Of a stretch of 64,000 nucleotides of DNA, positions 1 through 12,406 are shown piece by piece. Under the pieces are notes generated by a model that was not told the origin of the DNA, did no database searches, and was given only the letters and a program-made list of their open reading frames with translations. This DNA is from Spodoptera frugiperda (lineage: Eukaryota > Arthropoda > Insecta > Lepidoptera > Noctuidae). The DNA is taken from NCBI RefSeq assembly GCF_023101765.2, contig NC_064238.1, positions 1,920,001 through 1,984,000 on the forward strand. Direction: 5' to 3'. Positions within the stretch are counted from its first letter, which is position 1; each line of letters opens with the position of its first letter. The position numbers and the translations under genes were made by a program.

Positions 1-849
1 ACTAATTATTATTTTTAATTTCATCCTCCTCGTCATCATCCCTATTGACCTACTGCCTCTAATGTGTGAAAATAGCATTATTAACTTTTTACGTCTATCT
101 TAATCTGCCTGCTATCGTAAAACAAACGCATACATCAAACCTTTAAGTACATGTCAAAATATTTAAAAGCAAATTTTATATTAAAACAGCATTTGACCTA
201 CAATTTAATGCTAACACACTTAAAACCTCGCGGGTGTGAAAGTATTCAGTACTTAATCAATCCACAGTACAGTCATGGTGGCGAATGCCTGGCACTCCAT
301 GTTTCCACGTCACGCTCTAATTTATGTGCCTTGTGATAATGCCACCAAGGTTTATAGTTGTATTTTTAATATTTTTATTTATTACCTTGCTTTTTTTCTA
401 TAATAAGAAAGTATATAGTTACTTTTATGATTTAGAACAAAGTAGTAGACATGTTAAAATTCTAAATTACTTAACACACCACTTTAAATCAATTCTGCTT
501 ATAGTAAGAAAATTTATACATTTACAGCTCGGTACGAGGTGAAAAATACAAACAAGAATTAAATAGTAATGATAGTTGGATTACATGGCAATATTAATAA
601 TAATTATTGTACCAAAAAATTACAAAATTTGTACCTTATCCATCTGCTACGTTTAAGGTCGATTTTCCAACCACTTACCTAAATTACATTGACTACATAC
701 ATATAAATCCATGACATATACAAACATGATTTAAATAAATATAATTTCCCCAACACCATAATGACATCAAGCAAGGGGAGGCGATTGGCTTCCAATTTCG
801 TTCTTACAAATCAAATTGATAAAATAGCCATATTTATCGCGTCGCTTAT
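1..849. other. AT-rich noncoding stretch
   Basis: No gene, repeat or exon was recognised here. Small ORFs at 151-336 and 324-542 have AT-driven composition, no motif, and no splice or promoter context, so they are taken as chance. Confidence 0.6.
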
Positions 850-987
850 GTATTGATATCGATTCATCTAGTATCGATATAGCTTAGGGGATAAATAAAA
901 TTCAATGGAAAAGTCACAAGTCGCAACATATGGCCCGAAGCTACTCCCGGACGGTGAAATTCAATCGCTTGAAAGCTTCTACTGAAT
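850..987 (+). promoter_or_regulatory. Candidate DRE-type promoter and first exon
   Basis: Two ATCGAT cores lie close together at 858-863 and 872-879; the second is a full TATCGATA, the DREF/DRE core-promoter motif known from insect housekeeping promoters. About 25 bp downstream an ATG (905-907) opens a 26-codon reading frame beginning MEKSQVATYGPKLLPDGE and stopping at 983-985. A consensus donor GAAT|GTAAGT follows at 988. Seen: motifs, ATG and donor. Inferred: a promoter with a short first exon, in which the ORF may be a 5' leader ORF and not the main product. The +1 frame is also open through the donor. No downstream exon was found on this strand, so this stays a candidate. Confidence 0.25.
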
Positions 988-1427
988 GTAAGTAGCAGCG
1001 ATAGTGTGAAATTTAAAGCAATGGATGTTTGAACGAATGGACTTTTTAAGGCGTTGCTGTAATTTTACTTGGATTTGTATCGATGTTGAACATGAACTTC
1101 TATTTAGTTGCAATGAAAATGTTTGCTGTTTGAAACTTTAACTAAACGAACATCAATATTTTGCTTCTTCGGCTAGACGTGCTAGACTTTCTAGATGTGG
1201 TCGTGCAAATGCCTTTAAACCGCTATGAAACAATTTAATATATTATGTTATAGAGATTTTTGTAATATTCCGCTATGAGGATTTATTTATCATTCGATCT
1301 AGACGACTACTAACAACCTCTTGAATATTTTAAATACATAGGTATTAATCAAATAGTGAATTGTCATCGAAATTTGGCATAGGCCCATCCTCTATAAAAA
1401 AAACATTCCGATTTACACACTTACAAA
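988..1427. other. AT-rich noncoding stretch
   Basis: Would be intron 1 if the candidate exon at 850-987 is real. No recognisable repeat or exon seen. Confidence 0.5.
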
Positions 1428-1830
1428 TCCTCACGCCAACTCCAATGGGGGTTCCGGATGGGTCCCAAATAACGGCAGGGGGGTTACCATCGGCGTCGAG
1501 ACGACGATGAAGTACCTGGACTCGTCCTCGACAGTCGATGGAACTTCGTGGAGCATTTTCGACGTTTGGCTCCTAAGTTGGAACGGACGGGGGCTGCACT
1601 TAAGCGGCTCCTGCCCAACCTCAAATGCCTCCTGCCGGAGGTTGTACGCGGGGATCGTGCGGTCCATGGCCCTTTATTGTGGGCGCCGAACCTGATCGGG
1701 CGCTGCTCACGTCCCAGAGGGTCATGGCCATCGAGTGATCCGCGGATATCGCACATCTCCGGAGAGGCGGCTAACCTCCTTGCCGGACTCCCGCCGTGGG
1801 ATTTGGAGGCGAAGGTGCTCGCGCGCGTCT
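1428..1830 (+). pseudogene. R1-clade non-LTR retrotransposon RT fragment
   Basis: A GC-rich island of about 400 bp in AT-rich DNA. Translation gives characteristic pieces of the region after the RT domain of R1-type arthropod LINEs: MKYL near 1507, then EHFRRLAPKLERTGAALKRL (from about 1551), then CRRLYAGIVRSMALY (about 1632-1676), then GEAANLLAGLPPWDLEAKVL (about 1761-1820). These pieces alternate between two forward frames, so there are at least three frameshifts plus lost residues. Only about 130 codons of an ORF that normally exceeds 1000 remain, with no 5' or 3' end. This is a dead, old, truncated copy. The family assignment is from motif memory. The composition contrasts sharply with the flanks, as expected for an inserted element. 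The reverse-strand ORFs over this interval are shadows. Confidence 0.8.
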
Positions 1831-2209
1831 TTAGTTTATTCATCAGTACAACTTACATACATAATATGAGTACATACACCAACTTTACATGAATAACTAT
1901 ATACGTCAATCCTTCGAAGAAACAAACAGATTGTAAGTTCCGAACTCACGAGACTTTGCCAAGGTGTTAGGACTTTGGGAAGGATTTCGACTAACTTCTG
2001 CCTAACTAGGTTCTAATTGAAGATGTAAGGCGGTTGTAGACGGTCTTCATTGAATCTGGAGGTGTGGACGTGAGGTGTTTGGTTACGATTTAAGAGGATG
2101 ATAGAAGAGAATATATTTTTCTTTATATTCAATGATTTGTTGCGTCTAGTGTAAGACTATGTGGGATAGGTTATACTTTACAAAATAATTTAGATTTTAG
2201 ATTTCAACC
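1831..2209. other. Noncoding stretch
   Basis: Nothing recognised between the R1 relic and the next repeat. Confidence 0.5.
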
Positions 2210-2345
2210 ATGATCGTTCCACTGCAGGGCAAATACCCTCTAGCTATTCCTCTCTGTGTAAAACTTTTTGCAGCCAATCTTTGGAAGGTGTTTGGTTACA
2301 TAGATGTCGAGTTCGTCCCGCCATCTCCTTTAGGACCTGTCGCGA
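2210..2345 (-). mobile_element. RTE-like LINE 3' end scrap (reverse copy)
   Basis: On the minus strand this matches the fragment at 21838-21960 in order and spacing: the segment around a TGCAGTGG core, a GCAGCC/GCGGCC segment, and a GTTCGTCCC(A/G)C(C/T)ATCTCC segment. The core resembles the C-terminal codons and 3' end of lepidopteran RTE-type elements, whose ORF ends in an EAFA-QW-like sequence. Heavily decayed; the 65-codon forward ORF over it is a shadow. Confidence 0.5.
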
Positions 2346-3040
2346 CATCTGAGGACGTTGAATGGGCTTCACTCCGTAGAAAAATTATGGATGATAAAAT
2401 ACATTGACCAATTCTTATCCTTGTTTACACTACAATACGACTTCTATAGTTATTTACAAAATTGAAAAGATTAAAGAATCTTTTGTATTTTCCAAAACAT
2501 GTAGGTACACGTTATTTTTAGACTTCTATCTTTCCAAATAATTTTTGACTATAAACAAAAATTTTATAAAAACCTTCTGGTACAAAGCTTCAAAGCTAAA
2601 AGCAGCCTTTTCAACCCATACAAATACGCATATAATAAACAAAATAGGAGCACTATTACAACAATAATCAAAATTGCGTTCTGGCTTTGGACGGTGCCGC
2701 CGTACGCTGCGTTGACCAGAACATTTCATAGTACGCTCTTAATTTCAACTGGATGAAAAAGGTTTTTTCTTTCATTTCGAGTAATCCAATCTGTAAAGCG
2801 TAACACGCCACCGCTTCTAGTTCCGTGCTGTATAAAATACACATCTCGTTAACATTGATTGAAGCACTGGTTTTTTCTCTCAATGTGCAATGTAAAAGGT
2901 TTTTACAACAAAAGTGTTTGATGTGCAATGAAAGGCAGCACTGGCGCGTAATAGACGCTTTTTATTTGTTTTAGTTCGTTTAATTAATTACGTGGTAATG
3001 GGTTTTTAAAGAAAAAAAAACTATAATATTAATGTTTTTC
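2346..3040. other. Noncoding stretch
   Basis: No gene found. Two overlapping minus-strand ORFs (2526-2729, 2668-2928) show no motif and no splice context. Confidence 0.5.
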
Positions 3041-3190
3041 TTTATGCTATAAGCCGGTAAATGAGCAGACCTGATGGTAAGCAATCAGCGCCGCCCATGG
3101 ACACTCGCACCACACACGAGGCGTTACAAGTGCGTCGCCGACTCTTTGGGGATAGCAATTTAAGGGTTATGTTGGAAGCGAGATTGGGCG
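3041..3190 (-). repeat. Family A dispersed repeat, 3' part (reverse)
   Basis: Shares the family A 3' signature read on the minus strand: GCGTTGCCGGC-like core, CCATGGGCGGCG, GATTGCTTACCATCA, then CTCGTTTACCGGCTTATA and an A-run. At least ten other copies lie in this window. Decayed at the 5' side. Confidence 0.75.
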
Positions 3191-5982
3191 TTGAAGGCAT
3201 ATAAAAGGATAATACAAATTAAATCAGGATACACGTAATTATGCATCGTGTTTGAAAATAGGTTTACTATCATGTTATATTTCAACCTCAACACTAAACG
3301 TTCAACAAAACCCAATAAGCACAACTTCAACGAAATTAAAAAATGAACAACATCCCTTAAACTCTAACATAAATAAACTCAACCGATTTTAAACAGTCAA
3401 CGTATTTACATTTTGTACTTAATTTTATATTCCCCAGCTCGCGTGTCGTACATGCACTAGCACAATGGGTAATGAACATGCAAAACATTATAGATATACA
3501 TACCTATAGTTTAAAACTACGTACTAACTATTAATTAAATAACCCAAAATTTTATAGCCTTTCCAAAGATGATTATCAACCTTATTTACAACTTTTACAA
3601 GTTAACGACATCGTAAATAATAAAATGTTTAGTCGAGGGTAAGGGGTAACTAAACATGTGGGCATTTGTAATTTTATGATCACCTGTAGTGGAAAACTAT
3701 TGGATTATAAAGATGTATTGTAGGACGATGATTTTTAATAACTATGGTGAAATAATGTGTATTTATTTTTATTTTATTAGATTAAAAAGTTTTGACTTAT
3801 TTTTATTTTCGTCACTGTTATAATCAATTTATCAAATTAAATCTGATTATCGCAAAGAAATATGTATTTTCGAAATATGTTTTTTACACGTTGTTCCGAA
3901 GTTGCTCTCGGCTACAAATGCAACAATGGCAAACTTCTTTTTTAAGTAAACATCACTTCTTTAATAAAACATGACTAATAAAAGCCCATAACATCACAAC
4001 AAACACCACTTTTTATAAAACTAACCTGTCACTTAACCACTTTTCCATTTACACATATTTGTCGGCTCCCAAACCCCCCCTTCCCCCCAGCACTGCACTT
4101 GTAGCGTGTGAAACAAACGTTATACTCACCCCACGTTTTAATTTTCAAATATCATACATATGCTACCTCTATAGTAACGCTCACACGAGGATTCGGTTTA
4201 TAAGCTTGTTCATTTTGTACAGTATAAAGGTTTTATTAGATTAGTTAGTATCGATTTTTCATTGGAATTTGATGTTATAGTTTTAATTTAGTAAAAGTTT
4301 GGTTACTAGGTGATCTGTTATTATTAGGGAAGATTTATATTCAGCAGTGGGTTCCTTGAACTGACATTGTGATGATGATATTGAAAATTTGTGTTAGATG
4401 AACTATTTTTAAAACTTCTTGTTAACTAATTATTAAATCACATTTGAAAGACATTCAAAGGTATCAGAATAATGAACTAACTTCGACCTTATGAGAAGGC
4501 ATTTGCAACTATTTTAATACAAAATCAACCCACACTCCTAAGCTCCACACTTTATGAAAATAATTCTCTATTAAACTTTAACGTGCATTATAATCATGTC
4601 TAGGAAAACTAACGTCTAGTCTAGACTGTTCCAAAATCCCATTCGCTTTGGATAATAAACTCTAGCTTTCTACAAATGAGTCTCAACTTCTACTAAGCAG
4701 ATGCATCTTGCACTAAACTACTAACAAGAAGGATTGAATTAAAATTAATTTAAGCTTACGTTGTCCGAGTTTAGACAAGTTCCCAACTAAATCTGCTACC
4801 TAAATGTAGATTCTAACTTCAGAATTTACCTCCTAATTACTTCGGATTAGAGCGAATCTTTCGTTTAATTGTACATCGCTTTGTTAACACGTAGACAAAG
4901 GAGCGATTAAGAATTGGAACAGCAATGGATGTGTACGAGCGGAAAGATCGCGCTAGCTCGGATATCTCAGTGAACGTGAGAAAGATACTACGAAATAATT
5001 TAAGAGCTGTGAGTCGCATTCTACTTAATATTATCTTAAGGCTTAATTGCTTAGTAGAGAGCGTGTGTGTTTTATTAAACTATTCTGTCTTTGCCTCAGA
5101 CGGAAACCGTCTACAGATTTAATTTTCACCCTTTTGTTTTCCAGCAATCTGCTATTGTTTCTATTGAGACGATTCATCTCTCACAACAGCGAAATAACAA
5201 AGGTTTATGAACTGGTAATACAATACAGACCGTGGATCTAATTAGTCCCAAGTAGCACTCTGCCCGCCGGCATCGGGTGCCATTTTTAGATAATAAATCA
5301 CTGTTTTGAATACATTAGTGTATTGTTTAATGGTCTCGCGTATCGTGATGTCTGCTAATGCAGTTTTTTGATCATTCTAATGGAAGTTTTTAAATCAAAA
5401 TGTGTTTGTTTAGTTCATGACTTTAATCACAATAGACTAATAAGATATTTTATTAATTCTTATACATTCTAAGTTAAGGTTAAGAGTACATTATGTTCAA
5501 AATAAAGCTATGAGAAACTGTATGTGACGTGCTGCTGAAAAGTTGCCCGTATACTCCACAACCAACAACTTCGTTGAGTTGCCTAACACTCCTACACTTT
5601 TCCAGCAAAAACTCTTTTGTATATTATACATTATACATATTTCCTTTTTCTTGTGACTTTGCTTTTACTACGTGTGTATTATTTGCAACCACATAATATC
5701 TTGAAGATAGCGTCTCACACCGAATGGAATAATACAATTTATTTTATAAAAGTTGTTTTTGACGGCGGGCAAAATGTACTACTGCTTGTTTGTTTCTTTG
5801 TGTTTCTCTAGTTAGGTTCGGGCCATGAAGTTTACGAGTAGATGTGTTAGAATTATGGCCACTAAGCACATGAATGAAAGATACTTTCATAGCTTTAGTG
5901 GTGTTGTGGAATGGATAATAACATCACTATTAGTTTTGCCATTGAGTTGGTACTATTTGTGTATGTTTTTCTTTTTGCATAA
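3191..5982. other. Noncoding stretch with poly-C tract and one weak exon-like ORF
   Basis: Mostly AT-rich. A C-rich tract lies at 4072-4089. At 4925 an ATG opens a frame starting MDVYERKDRASSDISVN with a GTGAGA donor-like hexamer directly after it; this may be a first exon or chance. No repeat family was recognised. Confidence 0.4.
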
Positions 5983-6131
5983 GGAAAATCATCCAATGTC
6001 TTCTTCTACCTTGGGCGACGCTAGAAGGAGTGTCGTTCTAAAGACTCTTATTGAGTTAAAACCACCCCGTTCATACTCCTGCTTTTCGAGCCGGAGCCCG
6101 AGGAACCCGTTATACAGTCCGCACCTCCGCG
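5983..6131 (+). repeat. Family B dispersed repeat
   Basis: Begins with the family B end GAAAATCATCCAATG, continues through a TTGGGCGA..AGGAGTGTC block, then CACCCCGTTC..ACTCCTGCTTTTCGAGCC, and ends near TCCGCACCTCCG. Diverged but collinear with copies at 12818, 43646, 53063 (reverse) and 17032 (reverse). Confidence 0.75.
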
Positions 6132-8099
6132 TATTCGTGTGAGAATGTTTTTGCTTTTTACGTTGGGCAAAAGTAAAATAATTTGATGATTTGATAAAAT
6201 AGACATCTTGTTTTTTCAGATTATTAATATTTTCCGTCATAATCTCCTCTTTTACTAGATTTTCCACCACCACCTCTCTTAGCTTATCAGTTTATTACAT
6301 AAAATAAAAGAATATTGTTACAACTATTCTCACGTGTGTCTCGTCCAGTCCCCCGCCATCTTACTAGCCCCTAGTTAAAGATATAATGTACCGTGCGACG
6401 ACTCCACATAATGTGAGTCCTTGCTTTGTTTATTTTTATATTATTCATTTTTATTTCGTTCACTGTGATGTGCAAACAACAATACTCCCTAGATATTAGG
6501 GAATGTGGTTCATATTTGGTTTTCCTTCATTATTTATTATTTCATAAGAGCTTCCGTTGTGTGATTTTTGTTGGGTATAAGTAAATAACGTTGGAATTGG
6601 TTGTGTGTTTGTGTTTCCAAGTATGTCAATTTTTTCTTGTAGTGTGTTGATGTTATTTACTCTTGCTTTGATGTCTAACAATGATTAAAAATGTTCTGTT
6701 TAATTTCGTCTTTTTTATTTTGTTGGTCGTATTCAATGTATGTTTTTCTGTTCAAACATACTTACGTTAAGTATATGCTTAATCAAACAATATACTTATA
6801 AATATTTAAAGGAATTGTCTACCTTTTTTTCATGTTGTTAGGTACATTTTTCAATACCGAAACCAATTCCAAATTCAACATTAACGATAGCAAACACCAG
6901 GACAGTTTTAACAAACAGAAAACATAAACCATTCTTTAAAACAACAGAGATTCAAACAGCTCCCAAAAGTTCCTTCACATAAAATTATATGAGTACTTGA
7001 ATAGTGCACAAACCGACCGAGTTTCCTTCTGCAATCTCCATCTGTATTATTACGAAGATATTATAATTATAAAGACGCCTCGAGCCAGGTTTCCTACTCA
7101 AACGGTTGGCGTTAAAGGAAACTTCGAAATAAAATATGCCTCTTACTTTATTAGGGAGATTCTTGTGTAACTATGTAGAGGTTTTTGGAATTGTGAGGTT
7201 TTTAGGTCTTATTTTGTATACTGTACTAAATAACATGCGTAATTACTCGAGTGCATAAAAAAGTACTAAATAGTAGCTCTTAATTCGGTGTTCTGAAATA
7301 TGTCCTTTTGGGAATTAATCGGCAAAATTCTAATAGACGACAGTTGTAATTACAATATCATGTTTTTAATTCTGTTTATATTAGTGCTCCACGGACTCTT
7401 GGTCCGTGTTTTTTTATACTTTTTTTTTACATTAGGTATAATCAATATTCATAGGACCTACCTTACACACTACAATTAACCACAACAATAATATTATTGC
7501 TACAACAATACTTACACTACTATAACATGTTTAAAAACTCAATAAAACCTTGCCAACTCGTAAAAATAACTCAAACCTCATTACTTGGCAATCAACAGCA
7601 CAACTTATCAATAAAAGAGTTAGATAAATATCTAAACCAATATAATATTATTTGGCCAAAAACTTTACCCAACAATTTCAACTGCATCTGGCGTACTAAC
7701 ATAACATAACATAACAATAACACTACGTTGCATAAAAACGTTGCAGTCTCCGACAGTGGCCCATGTATGTAGTGTCGTATACATCCAACTTAGTGCAATT
7801 AAGTCAGTAACACAGACCATCGCGCTCAGACTAACCAGTGGACTCACTAATCCAAAGTAATTTACATTTTAAGCACCTACCTAAGCTAAAAACATAATTT
7901 GAGTCGTTTTTCATGTAGGCTAGCGTTGAATTTTGGTTGGATTTTATTACTGTAATTAATAAACAAACTCAATCTAGAATCTTTTAATAAAGACTAATTT
8001 TTGAAAATAGGCGTGTGGAGTTTTTATCAAAATCCTTATCTAAAGATTTTGGATTGACCCATGGTTGGTAATAAATTCCTATTAATTATTATGCTATTG
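6132..8099. other. AT-rich noncoding stretch
   Basis: Contains a short ACATA-type tandem run at 7696-7720 and a terminator-like hairpin at 7390-7415 (listed separately). The ORF at 7497-7709 and its neighbours are low-complexity and unsupported. Confidence 0.5.
7390..7415 (+). other. Short GC stem-loop followed by T-run
   Basis: A perfect 7-bp stem (CACGGAC / GTCCGTG) with a 5-nt loop is followed at once by seven T residues. The form is that of an intrinsic terminator or the end of a Pol III unit, but no gene precedes it. Probably chance in a T-rich region. Confidence 0.3.
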
Positions 8100-8215
8100 G
8101 CTTACTCACGTAACTATTTGACGAACAATTCAAGTAGATTCAAGCCATGCTAGAGGCTCATATTCATGAGCAGCAAAATGTAAATGCTGCAACAATAATA
8201 GATGTAAATAAAAGA
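8100..8215 (+). repeat. Dispersed repeat, family C copy
   Basis: Collinear with 19170-19262: ACTTAC/CTTACTCA start, a TTGACGAAC / TTCGACAAG block, TTCAAGCCA(C/T)GC, then CATA(T/G)..ATGAGC and an ATGCAGTAA / AATGCTGCAA block. Short, decayed, unclassified. Confidence 0.4.
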
Positions 8216-9252
8216 CATGGTGGTTGGTGTTTAAGAAGGAAATTTTAAAAATATAGGTACAGTAAAAGTTAGGTCTCATAAATAAAATATCAAATTTGAC
8301 TCCTGAGACCGTACTGTGCAATATAGCTCAAAGCAATAGCGGAGTGCTACTAAATTTCTAAATTTCTCTCTGGATGACACTAACAAAACTTCGGCCCCAT
8401 CGCGTCTTCAGTGGAATATACGGGCCGATATTGTTTACGGGGACCAAAGACTCAAATACTGTTTTGCTTTATCTCTGTACCACCAGATTTTGATATTCCG
8501 TAGCTACGCCAAACTTGTGAGCAATTATCATGTACTTGAAGCGTTTTAAACAAATACCCTGCATTTTCAAATAGTAGATAGTCGCCAGGCACCTCCCCTG
8601 GTAGAAGAATCCTCCCTATTTCCTAACTTATGGAATATCACCATCCTGTTCCCTACGGGCTCATCTCAAATCATGCCAAGCTTTAATTCCACATTGTCAT
8701 CAGTTCTTTATTCTGCTACGTGAACTTAACTTTGGTAGGTTGGTTTTGCTTAAACTACTTACGTCTCGTCTTCTCCGTTTGTGCAAATTCAGCCACAATT
8801 TCTTTCCCACTTTACTTCTCCAACGCAAACTAATAGCGGTAGCTCCCGCACTAACGTTCCATATATTTTCATCGCACAGAGGCGCAAGTTTCGCGGCCTG
8901 ACGTCTATACAACCACAAACAGATGCAAGTTTAATGTCTTTCGCCCACAATACCGCTCACAATGTATGTGAACCAAGAGAATATCGATTTCCTTTTGAAT
9001 TATCCAGATGTACAACGATTTGTTCAATTATGTTCATGTATTTCACGTTCGAGAAAAGAAAGAACATAAAATCTCTCTGAAGGAACATCTTGGAGTTTAT
9101 GATACAGTAATTTTATTTTCATTGATATCTATTTCGTAGCGCTTGATTGTAACACTGATAGGTAAGACGATACAATACGGTTTTTGTGTAAGGATCTTAC
9201 CCTTATGATTGATAAGATCTAGACCATTGAAACAAATCCTGCACCTTACTCA
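8216..9252. other. Noncoding stretch with a mixed-composition block at 8640-9000
   Basis: Within 8700-8918 the minus strand is open for 72 codons (a segment reads ISLRWRSKVGKKLWLNLHK, basic, ending RRRRD) and is followed by GTAAGT at the exon edge near 8760, with a weak acceptor near 8912. The plus strand is open across the same block as well. This could be an exon or a conserved noncoding block; neither is shown. Confidence 0.3.
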
Positions 9253-9345
9253 CCTGATTCAGAGCTGCGGATTACCTAGCAAGTTTACCGGGGCTCCGGC
9301 TCGAAAAGTAGTTCCCAAGGCGGGAAAAGTCATTAGATGATCCGC
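9253..9345 (-). repeat. Family B repeat, internally deleted (reverse)
   Basis: Contains AGCTGCGGATTACCTAGCAA, GTTTACCGGGGCTCCGGCTC and the terminal GGCGGGAAAAGTCATTAGAT. The central CTGACACTCCCT block present in the longer copies is missing. Confidence 0.75.
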
Positions 9346-9599
9346 CGATGATGATACCTTAAAAAAAGTACCTTACTCAGTCAAATGATAACCAGAGCAA
9401 CGAGGCAGTCAATAATTAGAAGCATTAAAAACAGTCAAGCATAATACCTACGGTCAGCATTTAAATCACCGTCAGCATGATCAGCGCTTTATCCCAAACG
9501 CCAATTCAAAAAAAACAGCCAGCCAATAAAAAATCAAATAAAGAACACAACATAGGCGGTGTAAATATAATCTGCGCTATTTAAAAATCACGATACATT

Positions 9600-9880
9600 T
9601 CGCAATTTATTAACTCATTCAGCGTTGCTCGTAAAAACCGGCGGGCGGGCCATTCGACCCAACTCACTTGCTAAATCATCCGTTAAGATTCCCGTTACGG
9701 CAATTGTAATTAACCTGCTACCGTACACGGCAATGGAGAGTGAATCATTTATTAGTGCCGCCCGATTTCTAGCCGGACCTACTCTGCTATCAATCTCGAG
9801 TAAATATTTAGTTGGTGGTGCATTCACGATTTATTCCTGCAGTCCGCAGTACGTAGCTGCCCGCTCTCTCTAATCTATTT
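9600..9880. promoter_or_regulatory. GC-richer block, candidate conserved noncoding element
   Basis: A sharp rise in GC and in sequence complexity, with ATTTATTA, AATTGTAATTAA and similar homeodomain-like sites between longer mixed-composition segments. Both strands are open for over 60 codons (9615-9827 minus, 9625-9873 plus), which fits constrained noncoding DNA as well as coding, and no splice context favours an exon. No repeat signature seen. Confidence 0.3.
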
Positions 9881-12221
9881 CCAACTCTTTTCTTTCTTTT
9901 CCTGTAAGTTCCTTCTGAATGTAACTATGTGTCTTATCTAACAAATAAAATTAGAAGTTTACGTCTTTCAATGGCGATTTTTCAACTAAACAGAGAATTT
10001 GTAACGTATTCTAAAATATCAGTCACAATTTACCAAGCCATAAGAACTTGCGAACATAAGAATCTTGTGAATTTACACCTAATCAATATATTTCTATATA
10101 CCAAGCTGATCATAACAAAATCAATCAATGAACATAAGAAATTCTATTCACAGAACTGTAAATTCCTCTTCAATTACAGCAAATCTGCAGAAACAGTATT
10201 AATTGACCGCTTTCTGATCACAGTACGCGCTGAGGTAGAATGATTACAGTCCTGCAGGCAATAAATAGTTCCTTTGATTTCACTGGAAGAGTAATTGCAA
10301 TGGACTGCCGTCCTTACTGCCGTAAGGGTTCGAATTCACACCGTAATAGTGTGTACTCATCTACATTCTATGCTCTATAGAACTAGACTTTGAGTCGAAT
10401 GTAGAATTGACGTTTGTTTTGCTTGTGATGTAAGATAGTTACAAAAGCAAAAGGAGTCGTTATATGATTGGTTTGGAATAAATGTTTTAGAATATCTATC
10501 TATCAGAATCGACGCTTTTGAATGTACAGTGTTATATTTTTGGATAACGTAGGCGTTATGAATTTTATTTTTCACAAAAAAAAAATATAAATACATAATA
10601 TTTTGTGTGAACGGAAACCCAAACAACCACGAGACGATAACACAGTATCCGAAATGATAATCGCTTCCGTCGTCCTTACAAAAATAAAATTAATATAATT
10701 CAGATTATCCAACCACACAAGCTAAAACGAATTATTTTAACGCAGAGTTATTGTTTAAATGAGTTAAACTCATTTAAATTACAACGGACAAAAAATACAC
10801 AACTATCCCCTAATCGACCAACAGCTTGTCGAATTTGTACAAATAAACATAATTCCAACCAAAGTTAGAAATAATTGTAAAGTACAGCTAAAAATACTAC
10901 AAAATAAAACGCCAATTTTACATAGGCATATTTTCGTATCAATAAACACCAATTTAGATAAAAATGCTAACCTATAATGATCTTTTTCACTATAAACATT
11001 GGGTTCTAAATTGCTTCCACTTTCCGTGAAGCGAACGTGTAAACTAACCATTAATGGGTATCAGAAATCGTTATTACAATTCAAAGAGCATTTTAATAAC
11101 TCAATTCACGAGCTTCCATTAAATGGCGGCCATTTTTCGACGTCACGGTGCAGTTTGTTTCATTAACTTTGCTAGAAACGCCACGCCAACTTGTAAATAG
11201 AATACTATTTTAAGCATTTTTTTTTTTGTTTTGAGATAAACCATATTTTGAAGAATATGACTGCTTCGTATAGGGTAGTTACTAAAACAACTCGTCTTTA
11301 TATATTAGGTGAATTGAATTACATTTTTAGGAATATATAAGAATAATGAATTACATTAATCACAGTTGACAAGACAATATTCATAGATAGACTCATACAG
11401 TTCATATATTTCAAATAGTTCATAAATCATAAATTGTATAAAAATCACTCACTTTTTATATTTCGGGAAGTACAATTCTAATGAAGACCTTTAGTTCTAT
11501 CAATATATCTTGATCCAACAACAATAACCGTGGATTCTACTCACTAAAATGTCGACTTAATATGTAATAGTTTTTGTACCGTTAACTACAAAAATTATTA
11601 AAGTATTTTCAACATAATCGTATTTCAATATAAAAAACTAGACCTATTTAAGTACTTTCCAGTAACTTTAAAACTAAATTAATAACGAAACGCCTACAAA
11701 TATCTCCGAGAATATTAAAAGCAACCCAAGTATTCCAGTATTTAAGGTTCTCGGAAAAATTATTACAACAATAACCTTTTTAACGGTTTCCAATTTTAGT
11801 TCCATTAAATTAAATCCGTTAAATATAAAAAGTAAACACGGCTAAGTTCATAATGTGCCCAAAGAATTGTAATAGAGATGGAATTTATTAAATTTCGTCT
11901 AAGCTACGTGACCGTCCCGAGGTCGTGGGGTTTCAACCCCATTAACCTTGTCTCGCCATGATTTAGGGGCGAAATACGAATTTTCCCGTATTCCGCCTTT
12001 CACCTTTTTGTTCGGAACAGATTTTTGCTTGAGGTTTAATAAACTGACACTCGGTAATGAAGGGAATTATCGTTCATTTGTACATTTAGATTTTTTAAGT
12101 TGATTCTGGTTTTGGACGGATCTAAAGAACTGTGGGGATAAAATTGTTTCTTACATTAATTGTCTTGTACAATGAAAAGCCTGATAATATTATATAAAGT
12201 TTTGTTTTTTTTATTTAAAAA
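9881..12221. other. AT-rich noncoding stretch
   Basis: Holds the 25-nt palindrome at 10754-10778. Small ORFs (9929-10243, 10375-10626, 10803-11051) lack motifs and signals. No repeats recognised. Confidence 0.5.
10754..10778. repeat. Near-perfect 25-nt palindrome
   Basis: TTTAAATGAGTT, one A, then AACTCATTTAAA. Twelve base pairs per arm. AT-rich, no known function. Confidence 0.8.
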
Positions 12222-12406
12222 TCTTGCCCCACTGTAGGTTTTTCTCCTGTATCGTGGGTGCGTTTAAAAACATACAAGTTCACATACACATGACACCCAG
12301 ACCCGGAACAACAATTTGTGGATTACACAAAGAGTTATTCCGTGCGAGAATCGAATCGCTACACGTTGCGCGGCAGCCGGTCACCGCGCCAACCGTGCAG
12401 ATATGA
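12222..12406 (-). repeat. tRNA-derived SINE, type T2 (reverse)
   Basis: Read on the minus strand it starts GGTTGGCGCGGTGACCGGCT (A-box-like), then GCGATTCGATTC (B-box-like) about 30 nt later, followed by a TAATCCACAAATTGTTGTTC body and a 3' part shared with the copy at 42355-42545 (GGGTGTCATGTGTATGTGAA). The two Pol III boxes and the shared tail support a SINE, not a tRNA gene. Confidence 0.65.

Noticed and set aside
1484..1843. 119-codon minus-strand ORF, the longest in the window
   Set aside because: It lies on the reverse strand of the R1-clade RT relic, whose forward reading has family motifs. It is a GC-driven shadow.
4925..5122. 65-codon ORF starting MDVYERKDRASSD with a GTGAGA donor-like site
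   Set aside because: Suggestive, but no promoter element, no second exon, and an overlapping minus ORF; left as a weak candidate in the stretch description.
7390..7415. Stem-loop plus T-run resembling an intrinsic terminator
   Set aside because: The DNA is clearly insect nuclear and no gene precedes it. T-runs are frequent here.
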